The translations under genes were made by a program, and so were the position numbers. Below are positions 44,152 through 56,911 of a DNA stretch of 64,000 bases, piece after piece. Below the pieces are notes generated by a model, which saw only the letters and a list, made by a program, of their open reading frames with translations, searched no databases and was not told where the DNA came from. Every line of letters starts with the position of its first letter. Position 1 is the first letter of the stretch. The stretch comes from Siphonodentalium dalli (taxonomy: Eukaryota > Mollusca > Scaphopoda > Gadilida > Siphonodentaliidae), in assembly GCA_032622095.1 (NCBI GenBank), contig CP136064.1, forward strand, positions 50,290,073 through 50,354,072. The letters run 5' to 3'.

Positions 44152-45056
44152 CTTTCATGACAGGAGCTGCGCTGGTGCAGCATTACAGATCCGGTGCCAG
44201 TGCATTCTCATACATGAACATATGCGATATGTTGATCTTATTATCTTATCTGAACATTTCCTCCCAATAAATTGGACTACTTTTATTATCTGTCGTCTGT
44301 TTATTTTTCCTGTAAACCCCTCCTGATGAATAATAGACCATTCCAATGTATACTTCTATATCTATTAACCCTTTCGTGATGGGAGCTGCACTGATACAGC
44401 ATTATAGATCCCGTGCCAGAGCATTATCTTATACATGTACATGCGAGTATCCCATATGGAGCCTCGCACATATAAAAGAATGCAATGGCTTATAAGGTCA
44501 AGGTAAATATTGTTAGGCCAATGTATTATCATATATGTATTTCGCATATATATGAGAATGCATTGGCACAGAGTTTTCGCAAATTCAGGAAGCTCCATTC
44601 AGGGAAGGGTTAAACTGAGTGCATTCTCATACATGAACATATGCGATATGTTGATCTTATTATCTTATCTGAACATTTCCACCCAATAAATTGGACTACT
44701 TTTATTATCTGTCGTCTGTTTATTTTTCCTGTAAACCCCTCCTGATGAATAATAAACCATTCCAATGTATACTTTTATATCTATTAACCCTTTCGTGATG
44801 GGAGCTGCGCTGATACAGCATTATAGATCCCGTGCCAGTGCATTATCTTATACATGTACATGCGAGTATCCCATATGGAGTCTCGCACATATAAAAGAAT
44901 GCAATGGCTTATAAGGTCAAGGTAAATATTGTTAGGCCAATGTATTATCATATATGTAAAGCTCCTTTTTGAAGACTCGCATATATAAGAGAATGCATTG
45001 GCACAGAGTTTTCGCAAAATCAGGAAGCTCCATCCAGGGAAGGGTTAAACTGAGTG
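44152..45056. mobile_element. Composite of families A and D with a 421-bp tandem duplication
   Basis: A family A left end follows TTAA at about 44148 and breaks in its first hairpin at 44222, joining family D sequence. A full family A element (CCCTTTCGTGATGGGAGCTG ... gggaaggg) sits at about 44369-44609 inside family D at TTAA. The block from gtgcattctcatacatgaac (44198) repeats from about 44619 with a second family A copy at about 44789-45045. Confidence 0.8.
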
Positions 45057-45129
45057 GGAGAATCCATTAATATTAGAAAGGGTTAAAGATATTTTCTGAG
45101 TTTTTTTTTTATTTGAATTCTGTGTTTAA

Positions 45130-45523
45130 CCCTTTACCCAACAAAACGGCCAAATAAAGCTTCAACAGCCTAAAATATCTTCGGTCTGTCTCAATAGAAC
45201 CATACAAATATGGATATCATTGGAACCGGCTCCTTGACCACATTGTGATAGTTACAGTTATGCCCTGTGCCAATCATGGGAATGCATTCTCTAATATATG
45301 CGAGTCGACCATAGGTCGCCTCGCATATATAAGAGAATGCATTGGCCTAAAAAAAATCTTTTTTTAACACTTTTTACCATTTTTTTCTTACATTCTTTAA
45401 CAATTTTATATAATTTTTAATGTGTTAAACCAATGCATTCTCTTATATATGCGAGGCGACCTATGGTCGACTCGCATATATAAGAGAATGCATTGGCACA
45501 GGGCCCTTCTGTTGGGTAAAGGG
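45130..45523. mobile_element. Family B TTAA element with two hairpins
   Basis: TTAA 45126-45129 and 45524-45527; ends CCCTTTACCCAACAAAACGG and cttctgttgggtaaaggg. An 8-bp insertion (tcatggga region) sits in the left arm of hairpin 1 at about 45272. Orientation is opposite to 23392-23762. Confidence 0.92.
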
Positions 45524-45527
45524 TTAA

Positions 45528-47243
45528 TGTAATATGCCTGAAATGAGAAGAGTCAGATCAAACTCGTGAGACTAGTCACACTACAGTGTTACATGTAACC
45601 TGTTTGATATAAAATTTTCTACCCTTTTATTTTCATATAACAGTAGTTTCAATTATTTAGACAGCAATATAATTATTATACTATTTCAATGACAACATCA
45701 AATTGTTTGGTATTTATTAAATGGTCTAGTTGACTATATATAAGTTCGAAAATGTATAGAGTTATCTGTTGGAAGCCAAAAGTTAATCAGGTTGATTTTA
45801 AACTGGACTATAAAAAATAGATAAGTTGAGGGAGATTATATCTCCCATGTCTCCCTCTAGACTGGTCCATGCAGATAAAAGGCAGTAAAATAAATTCTAA
45901 GCTGGAAATCAAACATGACTCATCTCTAGCTTACACTAGCTACATAGTACATATCAAAATCAAAGAAAACATTTTAGCAATGCAAGCACAAATTTACCAC
46001 AGAACACTTAACACTATTTTAGATATTCTTATCTTGTGCTAAAAGGTGCCACACAAAACCTGATGTAGGAAATGAATGGGGTGATTTATAAAAGTATTAT
46101 CAGCTGCATCTTTAATAGAGATAACACACAGGTTCACATATACATAGAATGGTTAGTATTGTGTTACTGTTGCCTACTTAAGGCATATGCAATGTTATAA
46201 TCACATGTATATGTACCAGTATAATTATACATGTAAGCATATAATTATACTCCTAATACATGGCCAAGCAAATCATAATTCTGTTAATTACATACTGGAT
46301 TATTGGTGCAAGCACAACAATAGTACAACTTGCTGGGGTTTAGCTACAGGGGGGGGGGGGGGGTGCATGTGCCCACCTCCCCTCAAAAATATCCACCTTC
46401 AGCATATCATATATGTCCCCTGAATCAATTCCCAGCACACCCCTCCACAGATTTCAGGACTCTGGCTATGCCCCGAGCATAAGAGATTATATAAACAAAC
46501 CCATTCATATAAACTTTTTAGGATACAAATGGTCATCATATTCATCAAGATTCTCATGATTCCATCTTTGTTGATTGTAGAAATTTTAATTCCAGGTAAA
46601 ATACATATAGTTTGCTGGAATATGGTGAGTGCCTCCCCTCCTTAACCTTTACTGAGGGGAGGAGATAACAAAGTGCAAGGGGTGGCAGGGCAGGAGAGAA
46701 CACAGGGGCTTAACCCCACTGCCCTTTTCTGCCTCCTGTAGAAATGTTGAAACTCATAATTAAATTGGGAAAAATGCCTTTTGAGGATTTGAGAAACTGC
46801 CCCCCCCCCATTGCCCTTCATTCAATGCTAACAACTCCCCTGGAAAGTGCCCTTTATCTTTGATAGAATGACAAGATACACCTGAATATATCCATGATAT
46901 GATAACTTTTTAAAACAAATGTATAAGTTGGGTCCATAAAAATGTTGTTTGTAATAGTGGCACACTTTTGTCTTTTCACATTTGTGCTTTCATGCCATTT
47001 GTTACCCGTTTCTGGAAATTCTGCCACTTCTACCTTGGTTACTTTAGGTGAACCAGGTAAAACGGCCCCATGACTTTCATTACAATAATCATCATTTTAG
47101 ATGTAAAAGTTCATTAGTAATAGTAATCAACTCAGCAGGATGTTTAAAACCTGAGCATGAAATTTAATGATAAATCAAAGAAAACCGAAGGCTTGCTTCA
47201 CATGCTAGTTTTTTAAGTCCTTGCTTCAAGCCTACACATAAAA
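45528..47243. other. Flank without recognised gene; poly-G/poly-C patches
   Basis: G tract at about 46351-46364 followed by gtgcatgtgcccacctcccc; C tract near 46801. No exon of the CLIP gene was identified here. Confidence 0.5.
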
Positions 47244-48996
47244 AGTGTCAATGACACTGTAGCTCAACTTAGGTAGGGGAATAATTTAATGGTCGACAGT
47301 AAATGGAGGAATAGGAAAAGTGCTAATTGAAATGTCTAAGTAAGACTAGATGTACATGTCAATATCAACATTCATAACAGGTTTCATAATGATCGGATCA
47401 GGGATGTGGTGATTATGGTGTGCCAAAGGATTTATTGATGCAAAGAGTAAATTCTAAATTTTTCCGAATTACCCCAAAATGACTTGTTCCCATCTACAGC
47501 CTTTACAAATCTCATAATGATCTGATCAAAGGTTTCCCATCTACATGTCATTGTTAACATACATGACAAATTTCTTGAAGTTCCGACCAAAGGTACGACC
47601 TGTAGCCCGCACCAAAGGATTTATTCATGCAAAGAGTAAAATCCAATATGGCTGCTGGCGGACATGTTTTTTAGCCAAACGACCCCAAAATGACTCGTTC
47701 CCATCTACATGTTAATATTAACATCCATGATAAATATCATGATGATCAGACAAACAGTATGACCTGTAGCCCGTGCTAATGGATTGAATTTTGAAATCCA
47801 AGATGGCTGCCAGCGGACATGTTTTTTGGCCGTATGACCCCAAAATGACTCGTTCCCATATACATGTCAATATCAATATTCATGACAAATTTCATAAAGG
47901 TCAGACCAAAGGTACGACCTGTAACCCGCGCCGAAGGATTTAGTCATGCAAAGAGTAAAATCCATGATGGCTGCTGGCGGCCATGTTTTTTGGCCGAACA
48001 ACCCCAAAATCACTCGTTCCCATCTACATGTCATTGTTAACATCCATGACAAATTTCATGAAGTTCTGATCAAAACTACGACCTGTAGCCTGCGCCAAAG
48101 GATTTAGTCATGCAAAGAGTAAAATCCAAGATGACTGCCAGCGGCCATGTTTTTTGGCCGTATGACCCCAAAATGACTCGTTCCCATATACATGTCATTG
48201 TTAACATCCATGACAAATTTCATGAAGTTCCGACCAAAGCTACAACCTGTAGCCCGCGCCAAAGAATTTAGTCATGCAAAGAGTAAAATCCAAGATGGCT
48301 GCTGGCGGCCATGTTTTTTGGCTGAACGACCCCAAAATCACTCGTTCCCATCTACATGTCAATATTAACATCCATGACAAATTTCATGATGATCAGACGA
48401 ACAGCACGACCTGTAGCCCGCGCTAATGGATTGAATTTTGAAATCCAAAATGGCCACCAGCGGCCATGTTTTTTGGCCGAATGACCCCAAAATGACTCGT
48501 TCCCATCTACATGTCAATGTCAACATTCAGGACAAAATTCATAAAGATTAGACCATAGGTACTACCTGTAGCCCGCGCCAAAGGATTTAGTCATGAAAAG
48601 AGTAAAATCCATGATGGCTGCTGGCGGCCATGTTTTTTGGCCGAACAACCCCAAAATCACTCGTTCCCATCTACATGTCATTGTTAACATCCATGACAAA
48701 TTTCATGATGATCAAACGAACAGTACGACCTGTAGCCCGCGTCAATGGATTGAATTTTGAAATCCAAGATGGCCACCAGCGGCCATGTTTTTTGGCCGAA
48801 TGACCCCAAAATGACTCGTTCCCATCTACATGTCAATGTCAACATTCATGCAAAATTTCATAAAGATCAGACCAAAGGTACGACCTGTAGCCCGCCCGCG
48901 CCAAAGGAAATTGTTGACGGACACACAGACACACGGACGACGGACGCCAAGCCATGGCAATAGCTCAAACTTACAAAAGTAAGTTGAGCTAAAAAG
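47244..48996. mobile_element. Family K element, copy 2, with eight 155/164-bp core units
   Basis: Left flank agtgtcaatgacactgtagc; the landmark catgttttttggcc at 47663, 47818, 47982, 48146, 48310, 48465, 48629 and 48784 gives spacings of 155 or 164 bp. The two lengths reflect two joins: gctaatggattgaattttga (155) and ccaaaggatttagtcatgca (164). The right end carries ccatggcaatagctcaaact and aagttgagctaaaaagtg; tagctcaact and agttgagcta form a short inverted pair at the ends. Confidence 0.85.
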
Positions 48997-49166
48997 TGTA
49001 GTGATTTGTGCACTGACAGCAATATTATTACAACACCCAATGTTGATGTTAATCTAATATTATCTATCTCTGTTCATCTTTATTATTATGTCAGGTAGAT
49101 GATATAACAAGCCACAAAATGAAAACACCGCAGAACCCAATTTCACAACAGAGCTGTCCTGTTTAA

Positions 49167-49538
49167 CCCTTTACCCAACAAACCGGCCAAATAAAGCTTC
49201 AACAGCCTAAAATAACTTCGGTCTGTCTCAATAGAACCATACAAATATGGATATCATTGGAACCGGCTCCTTGACCACATTGTGATAGTTACAGTTATGC
49301 CCTGTGTCAATGCATTCTCTTATATATGCGAGTCGACCATAGGTCGCCTCGCATATATAAGAGAATGCATTGGCCTAAAAAAAATCTTTTTTTACCATTT
49401 TTTCTTACATTCTTTAACAATTTTATAATTTTTAATGTGTTAAGCCAATGCATTCTCTTATATATGCGAGGCGACCTATGGTCGACTCGCATATATAAGA
49501 GAATGCATTGGCACAGGGCCCTTCTGTTGGGTAAAGGG
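49167..49538. mobile_element. Family B TTAA element with two hairpins
   Basis: TTAA 49163-49166 and 49539-49542; ends CCCTTTACCCAACAAACCGG and ttctgttgggtaaaggg. Hairpins at about 49311-49373 and 49443-49514, reverse complements of each other. Confidence 0.93.
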
Positions 49539-49542
49539 TTAA

Positions 49543-50130
49543 AATATCAACTTGATAGTATGAATGTACCTGACACAAACTAAATGACCTAGCAAGTTAT
49601 TTCCACATTGTATACACTGTATGTTAAAAATATTCTACATAGCTTCAGTCAGGTGTACAGTAACAAACTATCATACATGAGTGACTACCTTTCAAAACAT
49701 ACAGTGATATTATACTACTAGTATTACTGAGGGTGTACTAGTATGAATACAATGTAATTCAGAGATACATGTATGTGGCTTGTTTTATCATTAATAAAAG
49801 ATTACAACGTTCAAATTAGTAATGAGTATTTTCTTCGGAACCTAAGAATATGATGTGGTTCATTGAATGTCTTACAGATTATGCACCTGTTCTCTCCAAT
49901 CAGTACCCATAATCCAAAGGATAAGTCTGTTTCTATTTAGAATTGTAGGGTATGATGATGGAATTTAGAGCTGGCTGCAAATATGTCAATAATGTACATC
50001 TCACCTTCAGTAGGCTGTTTAAAGATGTTACTAAGTTTTTAGCCCATGCACAGCACCCAAAGCAAAATGGCTTCAAATCCCAGAAATGTGGGATTGCCAA
50101 CAACAAGTTTAAATTAACCCTTTGATAGTT
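49543..50130. other. Flank, no gene established
   Basis: A possible minus-strand exon ending at about 50004 (open frame before GTGAGATG) was considered, but similarity and a matching phase are lacking. Confidence 0.35.
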
Positions 50131-50132
50131 TA

Positions 50133-50262
50133 TTATGAAGTGCCCCAGAGGGTGAATTTGGTCCAGAGGGTGAATTTGGTGATGCTAGTCCACTATGCGG
50201 ATAGCTTCACTAAATCACCCTCTGGGGACCTCATTCATGACAGGCACACTAAACTCAGACTG
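50133..50262. mobile_element. Family I hairpin fragment
   Basis: ccccagagggtgaatttggt occurs as a partial doublet, followed by the inverse caccctctggggacctcatt and the terminus acactaaactcagactgg, the variant end also seen inside 11040-11567. Confidence 0.78.
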
Positions 50263-50441
50263 GTATCACACTAAATACTGGTTGGAGTATCGAACCATCA
50301 GAATAAATTTAACCTATTTTTGCTCTGACATTTCTAACTAATGCTTTGTCAGGCATAAAATTTGTTGAAAATTTTAGCAAAAGTTGGGGGGTGGGGGTGA
50401 GAAATTCCCCCCAAGTCCCTGAATGCAGTAGATATCTTTAA

Positions 50442-50663
50442 CCCTTTGAGTGCCAGGTCGATTTTTGTATCAACATATATACCCTGTGCCAATGCATTCT
50501 CTTATATATGCGAGTCGACCATAGGTCGCCTCGCATATATAAGAGAATGCATTGGCCTAACAATTCTATTTTTTTTACAATTTTAATATATTTTATTATA
50601 TTCTTTAACAGACTTATTGTGTAGGTTTAGGGCCGATTAGATCGGCCCCTGGCACTCAAAGGG
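50442..50663. mobile_element. Family C TTAA element with one hairpin
   Basis: TTAA 50438-50441 and 50664-50667; ends CCCTTTGAGTGCCAGG and CCTGGCACTCAAAGGG. Single hairpin at about 50487-50556 with the GTCGACC-type apical stem. Confidence 0.92.
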
Positions 50664-50667
50664 TTAA

Positions 50668-51434
50668 AAAAAAAATACTCAGACAGGCAGTTGATAAATG
50701 TAGCAAGACAACAGGCCTGATTATTAGTCATAGAATTCGAGCAAACCAACAGAGATATTTCCCATGTGTACCAGACTTCTTCACAAAACAGTTCATTAAC
50801 ATTACATCACACATATGCATACTGCATTAAGCACCATTAGAACAAAAGGTTGGCACACTTGGCTGGGTGGTACTGGGTGGTATCTAACAAAGAATGCATA
50901 TGCCCTCATTGCACCTATAGAAAACTCGGGGATCAAGACGCAAAACATCAATTATCGGCATTTCTGTTGTTGTTCCTGTGAACCGTTTGGCAGAAAAACA
51001 ATTATTTTTCACCTATAAACTATTTGGCACCAATGTAGAATTTCAATAAATAAGATGCTAAGGAAACAATATTGTATCACACAAATGTTAGTTTTGCATC
51101 GGATTATGCTTCTAAAAACAATCACTGGGTATACAAGTACTAGTAGATAAAAAGATGAACATGTGCAGATAGAAAACTCTTGCAGAACAAGAGGCTGGAT
51201 TACATGTGTAGATAATATGCCATAGCATACATGTAGACAATTATTTGTTTTGTCAGCTTCCAAGTAAATGGGTGCAATTGCACTCGAAACTGGAATTTTC
51301 AATTTATAAGTGCTAAAAAAAAACTCCTGTCAAAAATGCTTATTTGAAATTTTAATCACTGAAGGAATATTGAACTGAAAGTATTTTGTACAGATTTATT
51401 CAAAACTCAAATTTATTATGGACATGTAGAAGAG
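50668..51434. other. Flank, nothing recognised
   Basis: Short open frames near 50815 and 51009-51302 have no supporting evidence. Confidence 0.5.
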
Positions 51435-53556
51435 CAGGGGTGGTACCAGAAAATCCCCGACAGGGGGGCTACACTAAATTACACCATATTGCCTGTTGGT
51501 ATGTGAAATGAGCGCACATAATGTGTGTGGCGAACCAATGAACAAAACCATATTGAAGTAATTATAGTAAATTAATGCCTTGCTTCTTATATATCTGAAG
51601 GTGACACATGATGGTTCCGGGGCCCAGCCAAAATGCGAGGGAGTCGTCATAAAGTTTAGCAATACATCAGCCATAATTAGCAGATGAGATAACTCGAAGA
51701 TTAAAACCCATGAATTGTTGTGAAAATTCCTATATTCTAGGGAGGCCACTTGTCTTCTGTGTCAGTTCTAAAGCATGGTGTTTCACTCAAATTCACTGTC
51801 AGGGATACATAGCTAACATGTGGCCATACTGTAGGTACTCAATGGTTCTATAGACCAATGTGGCCATTGTGACGAATGCCAGAGTAGCCAGCAATGATAA
51901 AGCACACATTGGGTATATGAAAAAGACATGTTATCAAAGCAAGACTCAACTATAATGCTCACATGTACATTGTACATTATTAAAGGGTGCAACTTTATCT
52001 TTATTCTGAATTACTGGTATGAAAAAATAATTGTATTCGCCAGTGTATTCTGTTTTCCACATGAAAGAACTGCAGTCAGATGCTCGTAGCCCGTTTATAT
52101 ATAACCATGGGTATATGCGAAAATACACAACGAAAACACACTCCACAGTTTGGATCGATAAGTCTTGCCCTGTGTATTTTGATGTTGAATTTTTTGACAA
52201 TCGGTCTTCCGTATCATTTCTACAATACAATTATCGTCTTACTTGCAGCACGACTTTATCGTGTGATCGTCACGGAAGCGTTTTATTTCAGAGTATGGTT
52301 AATACATTGCCGCCGGTGAAGTGTATTATCGGATAAGAAACAAATAAGCCTATGCCGAGGGCAGAAACTAAAGTTGCGAGAGGCACCCCTGGTTGAGTGT
52401 GGGATATTTGGCACTCGAGTCTTGGTTAGAGGGTTTTCGTTGGGGTGGTCTCCACCTTGGAATTTCCAACTGCACCTCACCCCATTGAACCACACCAAAC
52501 TCATAAGTTTGCGTAAATCAATTTGCACCCCCCTTGATTTTTTCCAAATGTTCCCTCACAGACTACCAGATGGTTGACTATTCCAAATGAAACAGAGAGT
52601 TGTTATACCATGGAACAATTTACCAGAGATGAGTGTTTCATCCGTCAACCTGACGCAGTTCAAAGAACTGTTTGACTCATATTTCTATAGCCAGAAATAT
52701 GAGTACGATGAGTGATTTTAACATATTGTGTTTATGATTACGTTATAATTTATATCCATGTTTCAAATCGGAACAAAAAGTCGGATGACTTGTTTCGAAA
52801 TAAATGATACTGATACTGTGGCCACTTGTCGTGCGGGGGGGGGGGGGGGGGGGGGGTGAAAAAGATGGTTCGGCCCAGTATGAGATTAAAACATCTTAAC
52901 ATCTAGTGGTATAACACCACACAAATTTACACCCCGATCTATTTTTTCTTAAATTAATTAGCGAGTAACTACTGGCAAGGACATAGAACACACGGGTCGG
53001 CCGATGGTTAGGCCCAATGTGAGAACATTTTTGAAATATGAACATGAACATTTGACAATCCTATAGCATAGACCGGCCTCAAGTTTTCCAATTCTGGGAA
53101 ATTATTAACCTGACACTCACCCATAGGTTTCAAAATTGCCAACTGATGGCCATTTGAGTCCATAATTTTGCAAATGAAAGGGAAATATGCAAATGTTGGT
53201 CTAACAACAACGAATTCGTCACTAAGAAAGTGTTGGAAAATCAAACTACGAGAACAATTTCAACCTAATTTTGGTGTGAATTTTCCAATTAATTTTGCTC
53301 GGGGTATTAGGTATGACTACAATTGGTGGTAAGACCCCTGCATAACCACCCCTGTCAACAAGTCCCTACTTGACACCCTATTCTAAATAATCGATACTAA
53401 GTTATGTTGGGTGGCACGGGGGGGGGGGGGGGGGTCAGGGGCTACATCCCAGCCCTGTCGGGGAGTCATAGCCATCCCCCGTCGGTGAGTTATGTAATTG
53501 TCAACCCGCCAGTTAAAGCCCGCCCCCCTGTCGGGGATATCCTGGTGCCACCCCTG
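51435..53556. mobile_element. Possible hAT-like element, inverted ends 2.1 kb apart
   Basis: Left CAGGGGTGGTACCAGAAAAT, inverse of right CAGGGGTGGCACCAGGATAT; the 36-nt ends differ at three positions and both continue into ccccgacagggggg. CAGGGGTGG is a common hAT start. No matching 8-bp flanks were found, so the two ends may belong to different copies. Confidence 0.45.
52587..52820 (+). pseudogene. LINE 3' end remnant
   Basis: The short frame 52587-52715 reads MKQRVVIPWNNLPEMSVSSV, NLTQFKELFDSYF, QKYEYDE, stop; RVVxxWNxLP and the following helix are a standard ending of LINE RT proteins. A short 3' UTR ends with aaataaatgatactgatact, a tail of tandem GATACT. The rest of the LINE is missing. 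Confidence 0.72.
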
Positions 53557-54740
53557 TTTGTAATCATATAAAACTTTTAAAGAAGAAGACCACATATTGA
53601 ACAGAAATCAGGGGGAAATGAGCTCTCGTAACCACAAAAGTGCACTAAAGACATCCCAATAAATCCAAATTAGATGCAACCGCATATTGTATATATATGG
53701 TATCGTTCTGTTTGCCTCTCTATATCCAGGGACGTGGCTATATGGTTTCCGTTAGGGGGTGTCCACCATGGGAAATTCCAACTGCACCCCCTTGAATCAG
53801 AATCACCCCAAACACAAATTCCATTTGCACCACCATCCCCCTTACACCAGTGCTCACGCCTAATATCCTATATATATTTTTAAAAAACCTATATTCCAGG
53901 TTTGAAAATTCAGATAGTTTAACCTGAACAATTGCATAAATCATAACATCTAATGGTCTAACTCCAGACAAATTCCCACGGCTACGGACAAGAGGCGGGG
54001 ACACACCGGGTTGACCATGGTTCTTCGGCCCTGTGTGAGAAATTTTTTTAAACTATAAAAGAAAATATTAAATCCTAGCATGCATCCAGACTGACCTCAA
54101 TTGAACCTTTCCTGGTGTTGGAAATTTCAAACCTCATACTCGCCCTCAGGTTGAAAAACTCTCCAACTGATGACTATTTCAGTCCACAAGTTTGACCAAA
54201 TGAAGTAAAATATTGTTTTGCAGTTTTGTATTGGCCACGGGGGAATGGACAATGACAACGATAGTCGGCAATTTTTTTCTAATCTGAACAAGAAAATCTT
54301 AAAATCCTAGCATCTAGACTAGCCTCAAACCTTCCTAGAGTTGGACATTTCAAACCTGACACCCCCACTTAGGTTGGAAAATTTCAACTGATGACAATTC
54401 CAATGACAATATTTACCAAATGCATGACAATATTGTTTTCTTAAATTAACTAGCATTTTTTTGACTGGCCACGGGGGAGGGACCAGGACACAAACTGTCC
54501 CAAGTGTTGGAAATTTCCAACCTGTCACCCTCCTAAAGTTGGAAATTTCCGACCATTTCAGTCCAAAATATTTACCAAAAATAGGAAAATATGCAAATAA
54601 TTTGTTTGAAAATCAAACTACAAGAACATTTTCTACTTAATGTTGGTGTGAAATTTCCAACTAATGTTTTGGCAGGTATGAAATTTCCAACTGTTGAACA
54701 TTTTGACCAAAGTTGGGGGGGGGGGGTGAGACATCCCAAC
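53020..54740. repeat. Degenerate tandem modules with poly-G tracts
   Basis: Modules of roughly 210-270 bp recur at about 53030, 54040, 54290 and 54500 (aatcctagcat, cctcaaaccttcc, ttggaaatttcaa, aactgatgac, ccacgggggag). A related stretch lies at 50300-50420. G tracts at about 53420 and 54716. Interrupted at about 53720-53880 by a gggacgtggctatatggttt segment that resembles 52430-52530. Confidence 0.6.
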
Positions 54741-55486
54741 CCCCACACCTGTCGCCACGTCTCTGTCTATATCATATAAATACTTTTTCTAAAAACCCTT
54801 AAACCAACTCGACGTGCGATTTCCCTGCGCTCCTGTTGCGCAAATTCTAGTATAAAAAGTGCGTCTATTTCAGACAAAGTTCAAACAGTAAATGTGACCA
54901 GACAAGACATAGAAACCGCTAATCTCATCTTACCAATCTGACAACACCAGTCGAACATGATTACCTTTCAAAGCAATAACACCGGGCACCATGTTACGGA
55001 CAACCACAGGCACGCACACCATGGATAAATACACGGTGAAAAGAACGGCGTTTTTTTGTACGGTTATATCTGACATATACCCATGGTTATATATAAACGG
55101 GCTACGAGCATCTGACTGCTTATCTCTATAGGCTGGATGACATGTGTATAAATACATGAGGGTCAGGGGGCCACATTTAGCCACAGCCTCAGGGCTCAAA
55201 ATGTATACTTGTCCACCTGCCAGGTCACTACTCCTGGGTGACAAGTAGATTCTTGTGCTGTACCTGTCACGGTGTGACAGACGATTCCATGAGCTTAAAC
55301 TACAGGCTTTGTTTGCTTACACAAAACAATATCTACTAGTGTGTCCAATTGAGACATAACTTCTGAGTGTGATATTTCCAGATTGATTTGCTGGAATTTA
55401 CCGTATCTAGAATGTACGTTGCCAACAAAAATCCATAAAATTGTAAATGAGAAAGAATTAAAATTGTAATTTGGTGAGAATATTAC

Positions 55487-56618
55487 CAGTGTTCGCGCTG
55501 GACCGAAAAAAACTTTAGCCAAAAGTTTAGCCAAATGGAAATTTTATTAGCCAAATGAAAAATACTTTAGCCAAATGTTTTTTGGCCAAATTAAATCATC
55601 GTTTTCTGGTCGGTTCGCAATTAATGACTAAAACGTAAAATCTAACAGACACAGGTAAAATACACAATAATTTAAATAATTTTGATGAACTAGAAGTATT
55701 TTTATATATATCATTTAATATTAAAAATTTATTAATCTTTATGTGAAAGAGTGATTTGGAGGGAAGGGGGGGGGGGGGTAACCCGGGATTGCCCTTAATG
55801 TCATTATTTTTTTGTTTTATATCAATATCTTTTTTAAAATCATTAAATATTTATCCTTGCGAAAATATCTAAGTGACATCTGGAAATAATAACTTAATAT
55901 TGTTACGCCATTATCAAATTACAATCTGTCATAAAAGCATGCATATTATTTTGACAAAATATCTGTCGTGATTCACATTTGGCTGATTAAGCTATTGTCT
56001 TACACTTGGTGCTCATAAACCTCGACCGTCATAAATACAATGTCATCATAAACATGCATTGTGCAGGCGCGCCGTGGAGGACCAGACAGACAATGGGCTG
56101 AATGGGGGATTAGGGGATTAAATGTAAAAATTAATGATGACCTTTTGCTGCTTCGTGCAGAGTGACGTAATCTTTCGCCAGATTAAAACAGCCTGTTATG
56201 AAGAAATTGCTTATATACCGGCGTCAATGCACTTTACAAAACATTGCTTTCTTCACATTGTCATAATTCAACCATGGTCGGTTTAATGTCCATGCGTATT
56301 TGAATGTCCGTCTTGTGAAAACTAAAGATGATTGCATATCACTTTGTGATCGCTTGATTGATAGAGTTGTCGATCGGGTTTCCCTTTGTACGATATTTCA
56401 TAAGTACGAAAATAATGAAATACTTTCGTCGCCTAACTTCGTCTTGAATGTCGATCTATTGAGCGCTTTTATTAATTAGCTTTCTGGCTCCATGTTTTCA
56501 GTCTCCATTTGGGTTCAAAAAAAGTTTAGCCAAAAGTTTAGCCAAATGAAATTTTTATTAGCCAAATTCGAAAAATATTAGCCATTGGCTATTTTGGCTA
56601 CCGACAGCGCGAACACTG
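55487..56618. mobile_element. Non-autonomous hAT element with perfect 8-bp target duplication
   Basis: Starts CAGTGTTCGCGCTG and ends CAGCGCGAACACTG, flanked by AATATTAC at 55479-55486 and 56619-56626. 1132 bp. Subterminal sequence repeats tttagccaaa and ttattagccaaat in inverse orientation at both ends, possible transposase-binding motifs. No transposase ORF. Confidence 0.95.
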
Positions 56619-56911
56619 AATATTACATTCCCAGTTTTGGTGGATATATAATATAAAAATTCAAATTAAGAAGATTCACATGCAATGTTATACATGTTAT
56701 AAAATTATTCATATAAAATTAAATAATTTAATCTGTCCATTCCTCACAGATATGTTATGATCCCACAAATAAGGGCATAATTCTCAGGTGATAGGTAAGA
56801 TATTATTCGACCTTTCCCCCACGACAGGTAGAAATTTCAGAACACTTCGAGCCCTGCATGCACAGCCTGGCACATGAATCAAACAATTACAAGATCTACT
56901 GTACACTTTAA

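Noticed and set aside
49990-50105. Possible upstream CLIP exon on the minus strand ending at GTGAGATG
   Set aside because: The open frame is short, has a weak acceptor, and its sequence does not resemble a CLIP N-terminus; its end phase could not be tied to exon 43429-43325.
52031-52336. 101-codon frame sharing SDARSPFIYNHGYM with a minus-strand frame at 54930-55244
   Set aside because: The shared peptide comes from a 46-bp nucleotide-identical inverted repeat; the rest of the two frames is unrelated.
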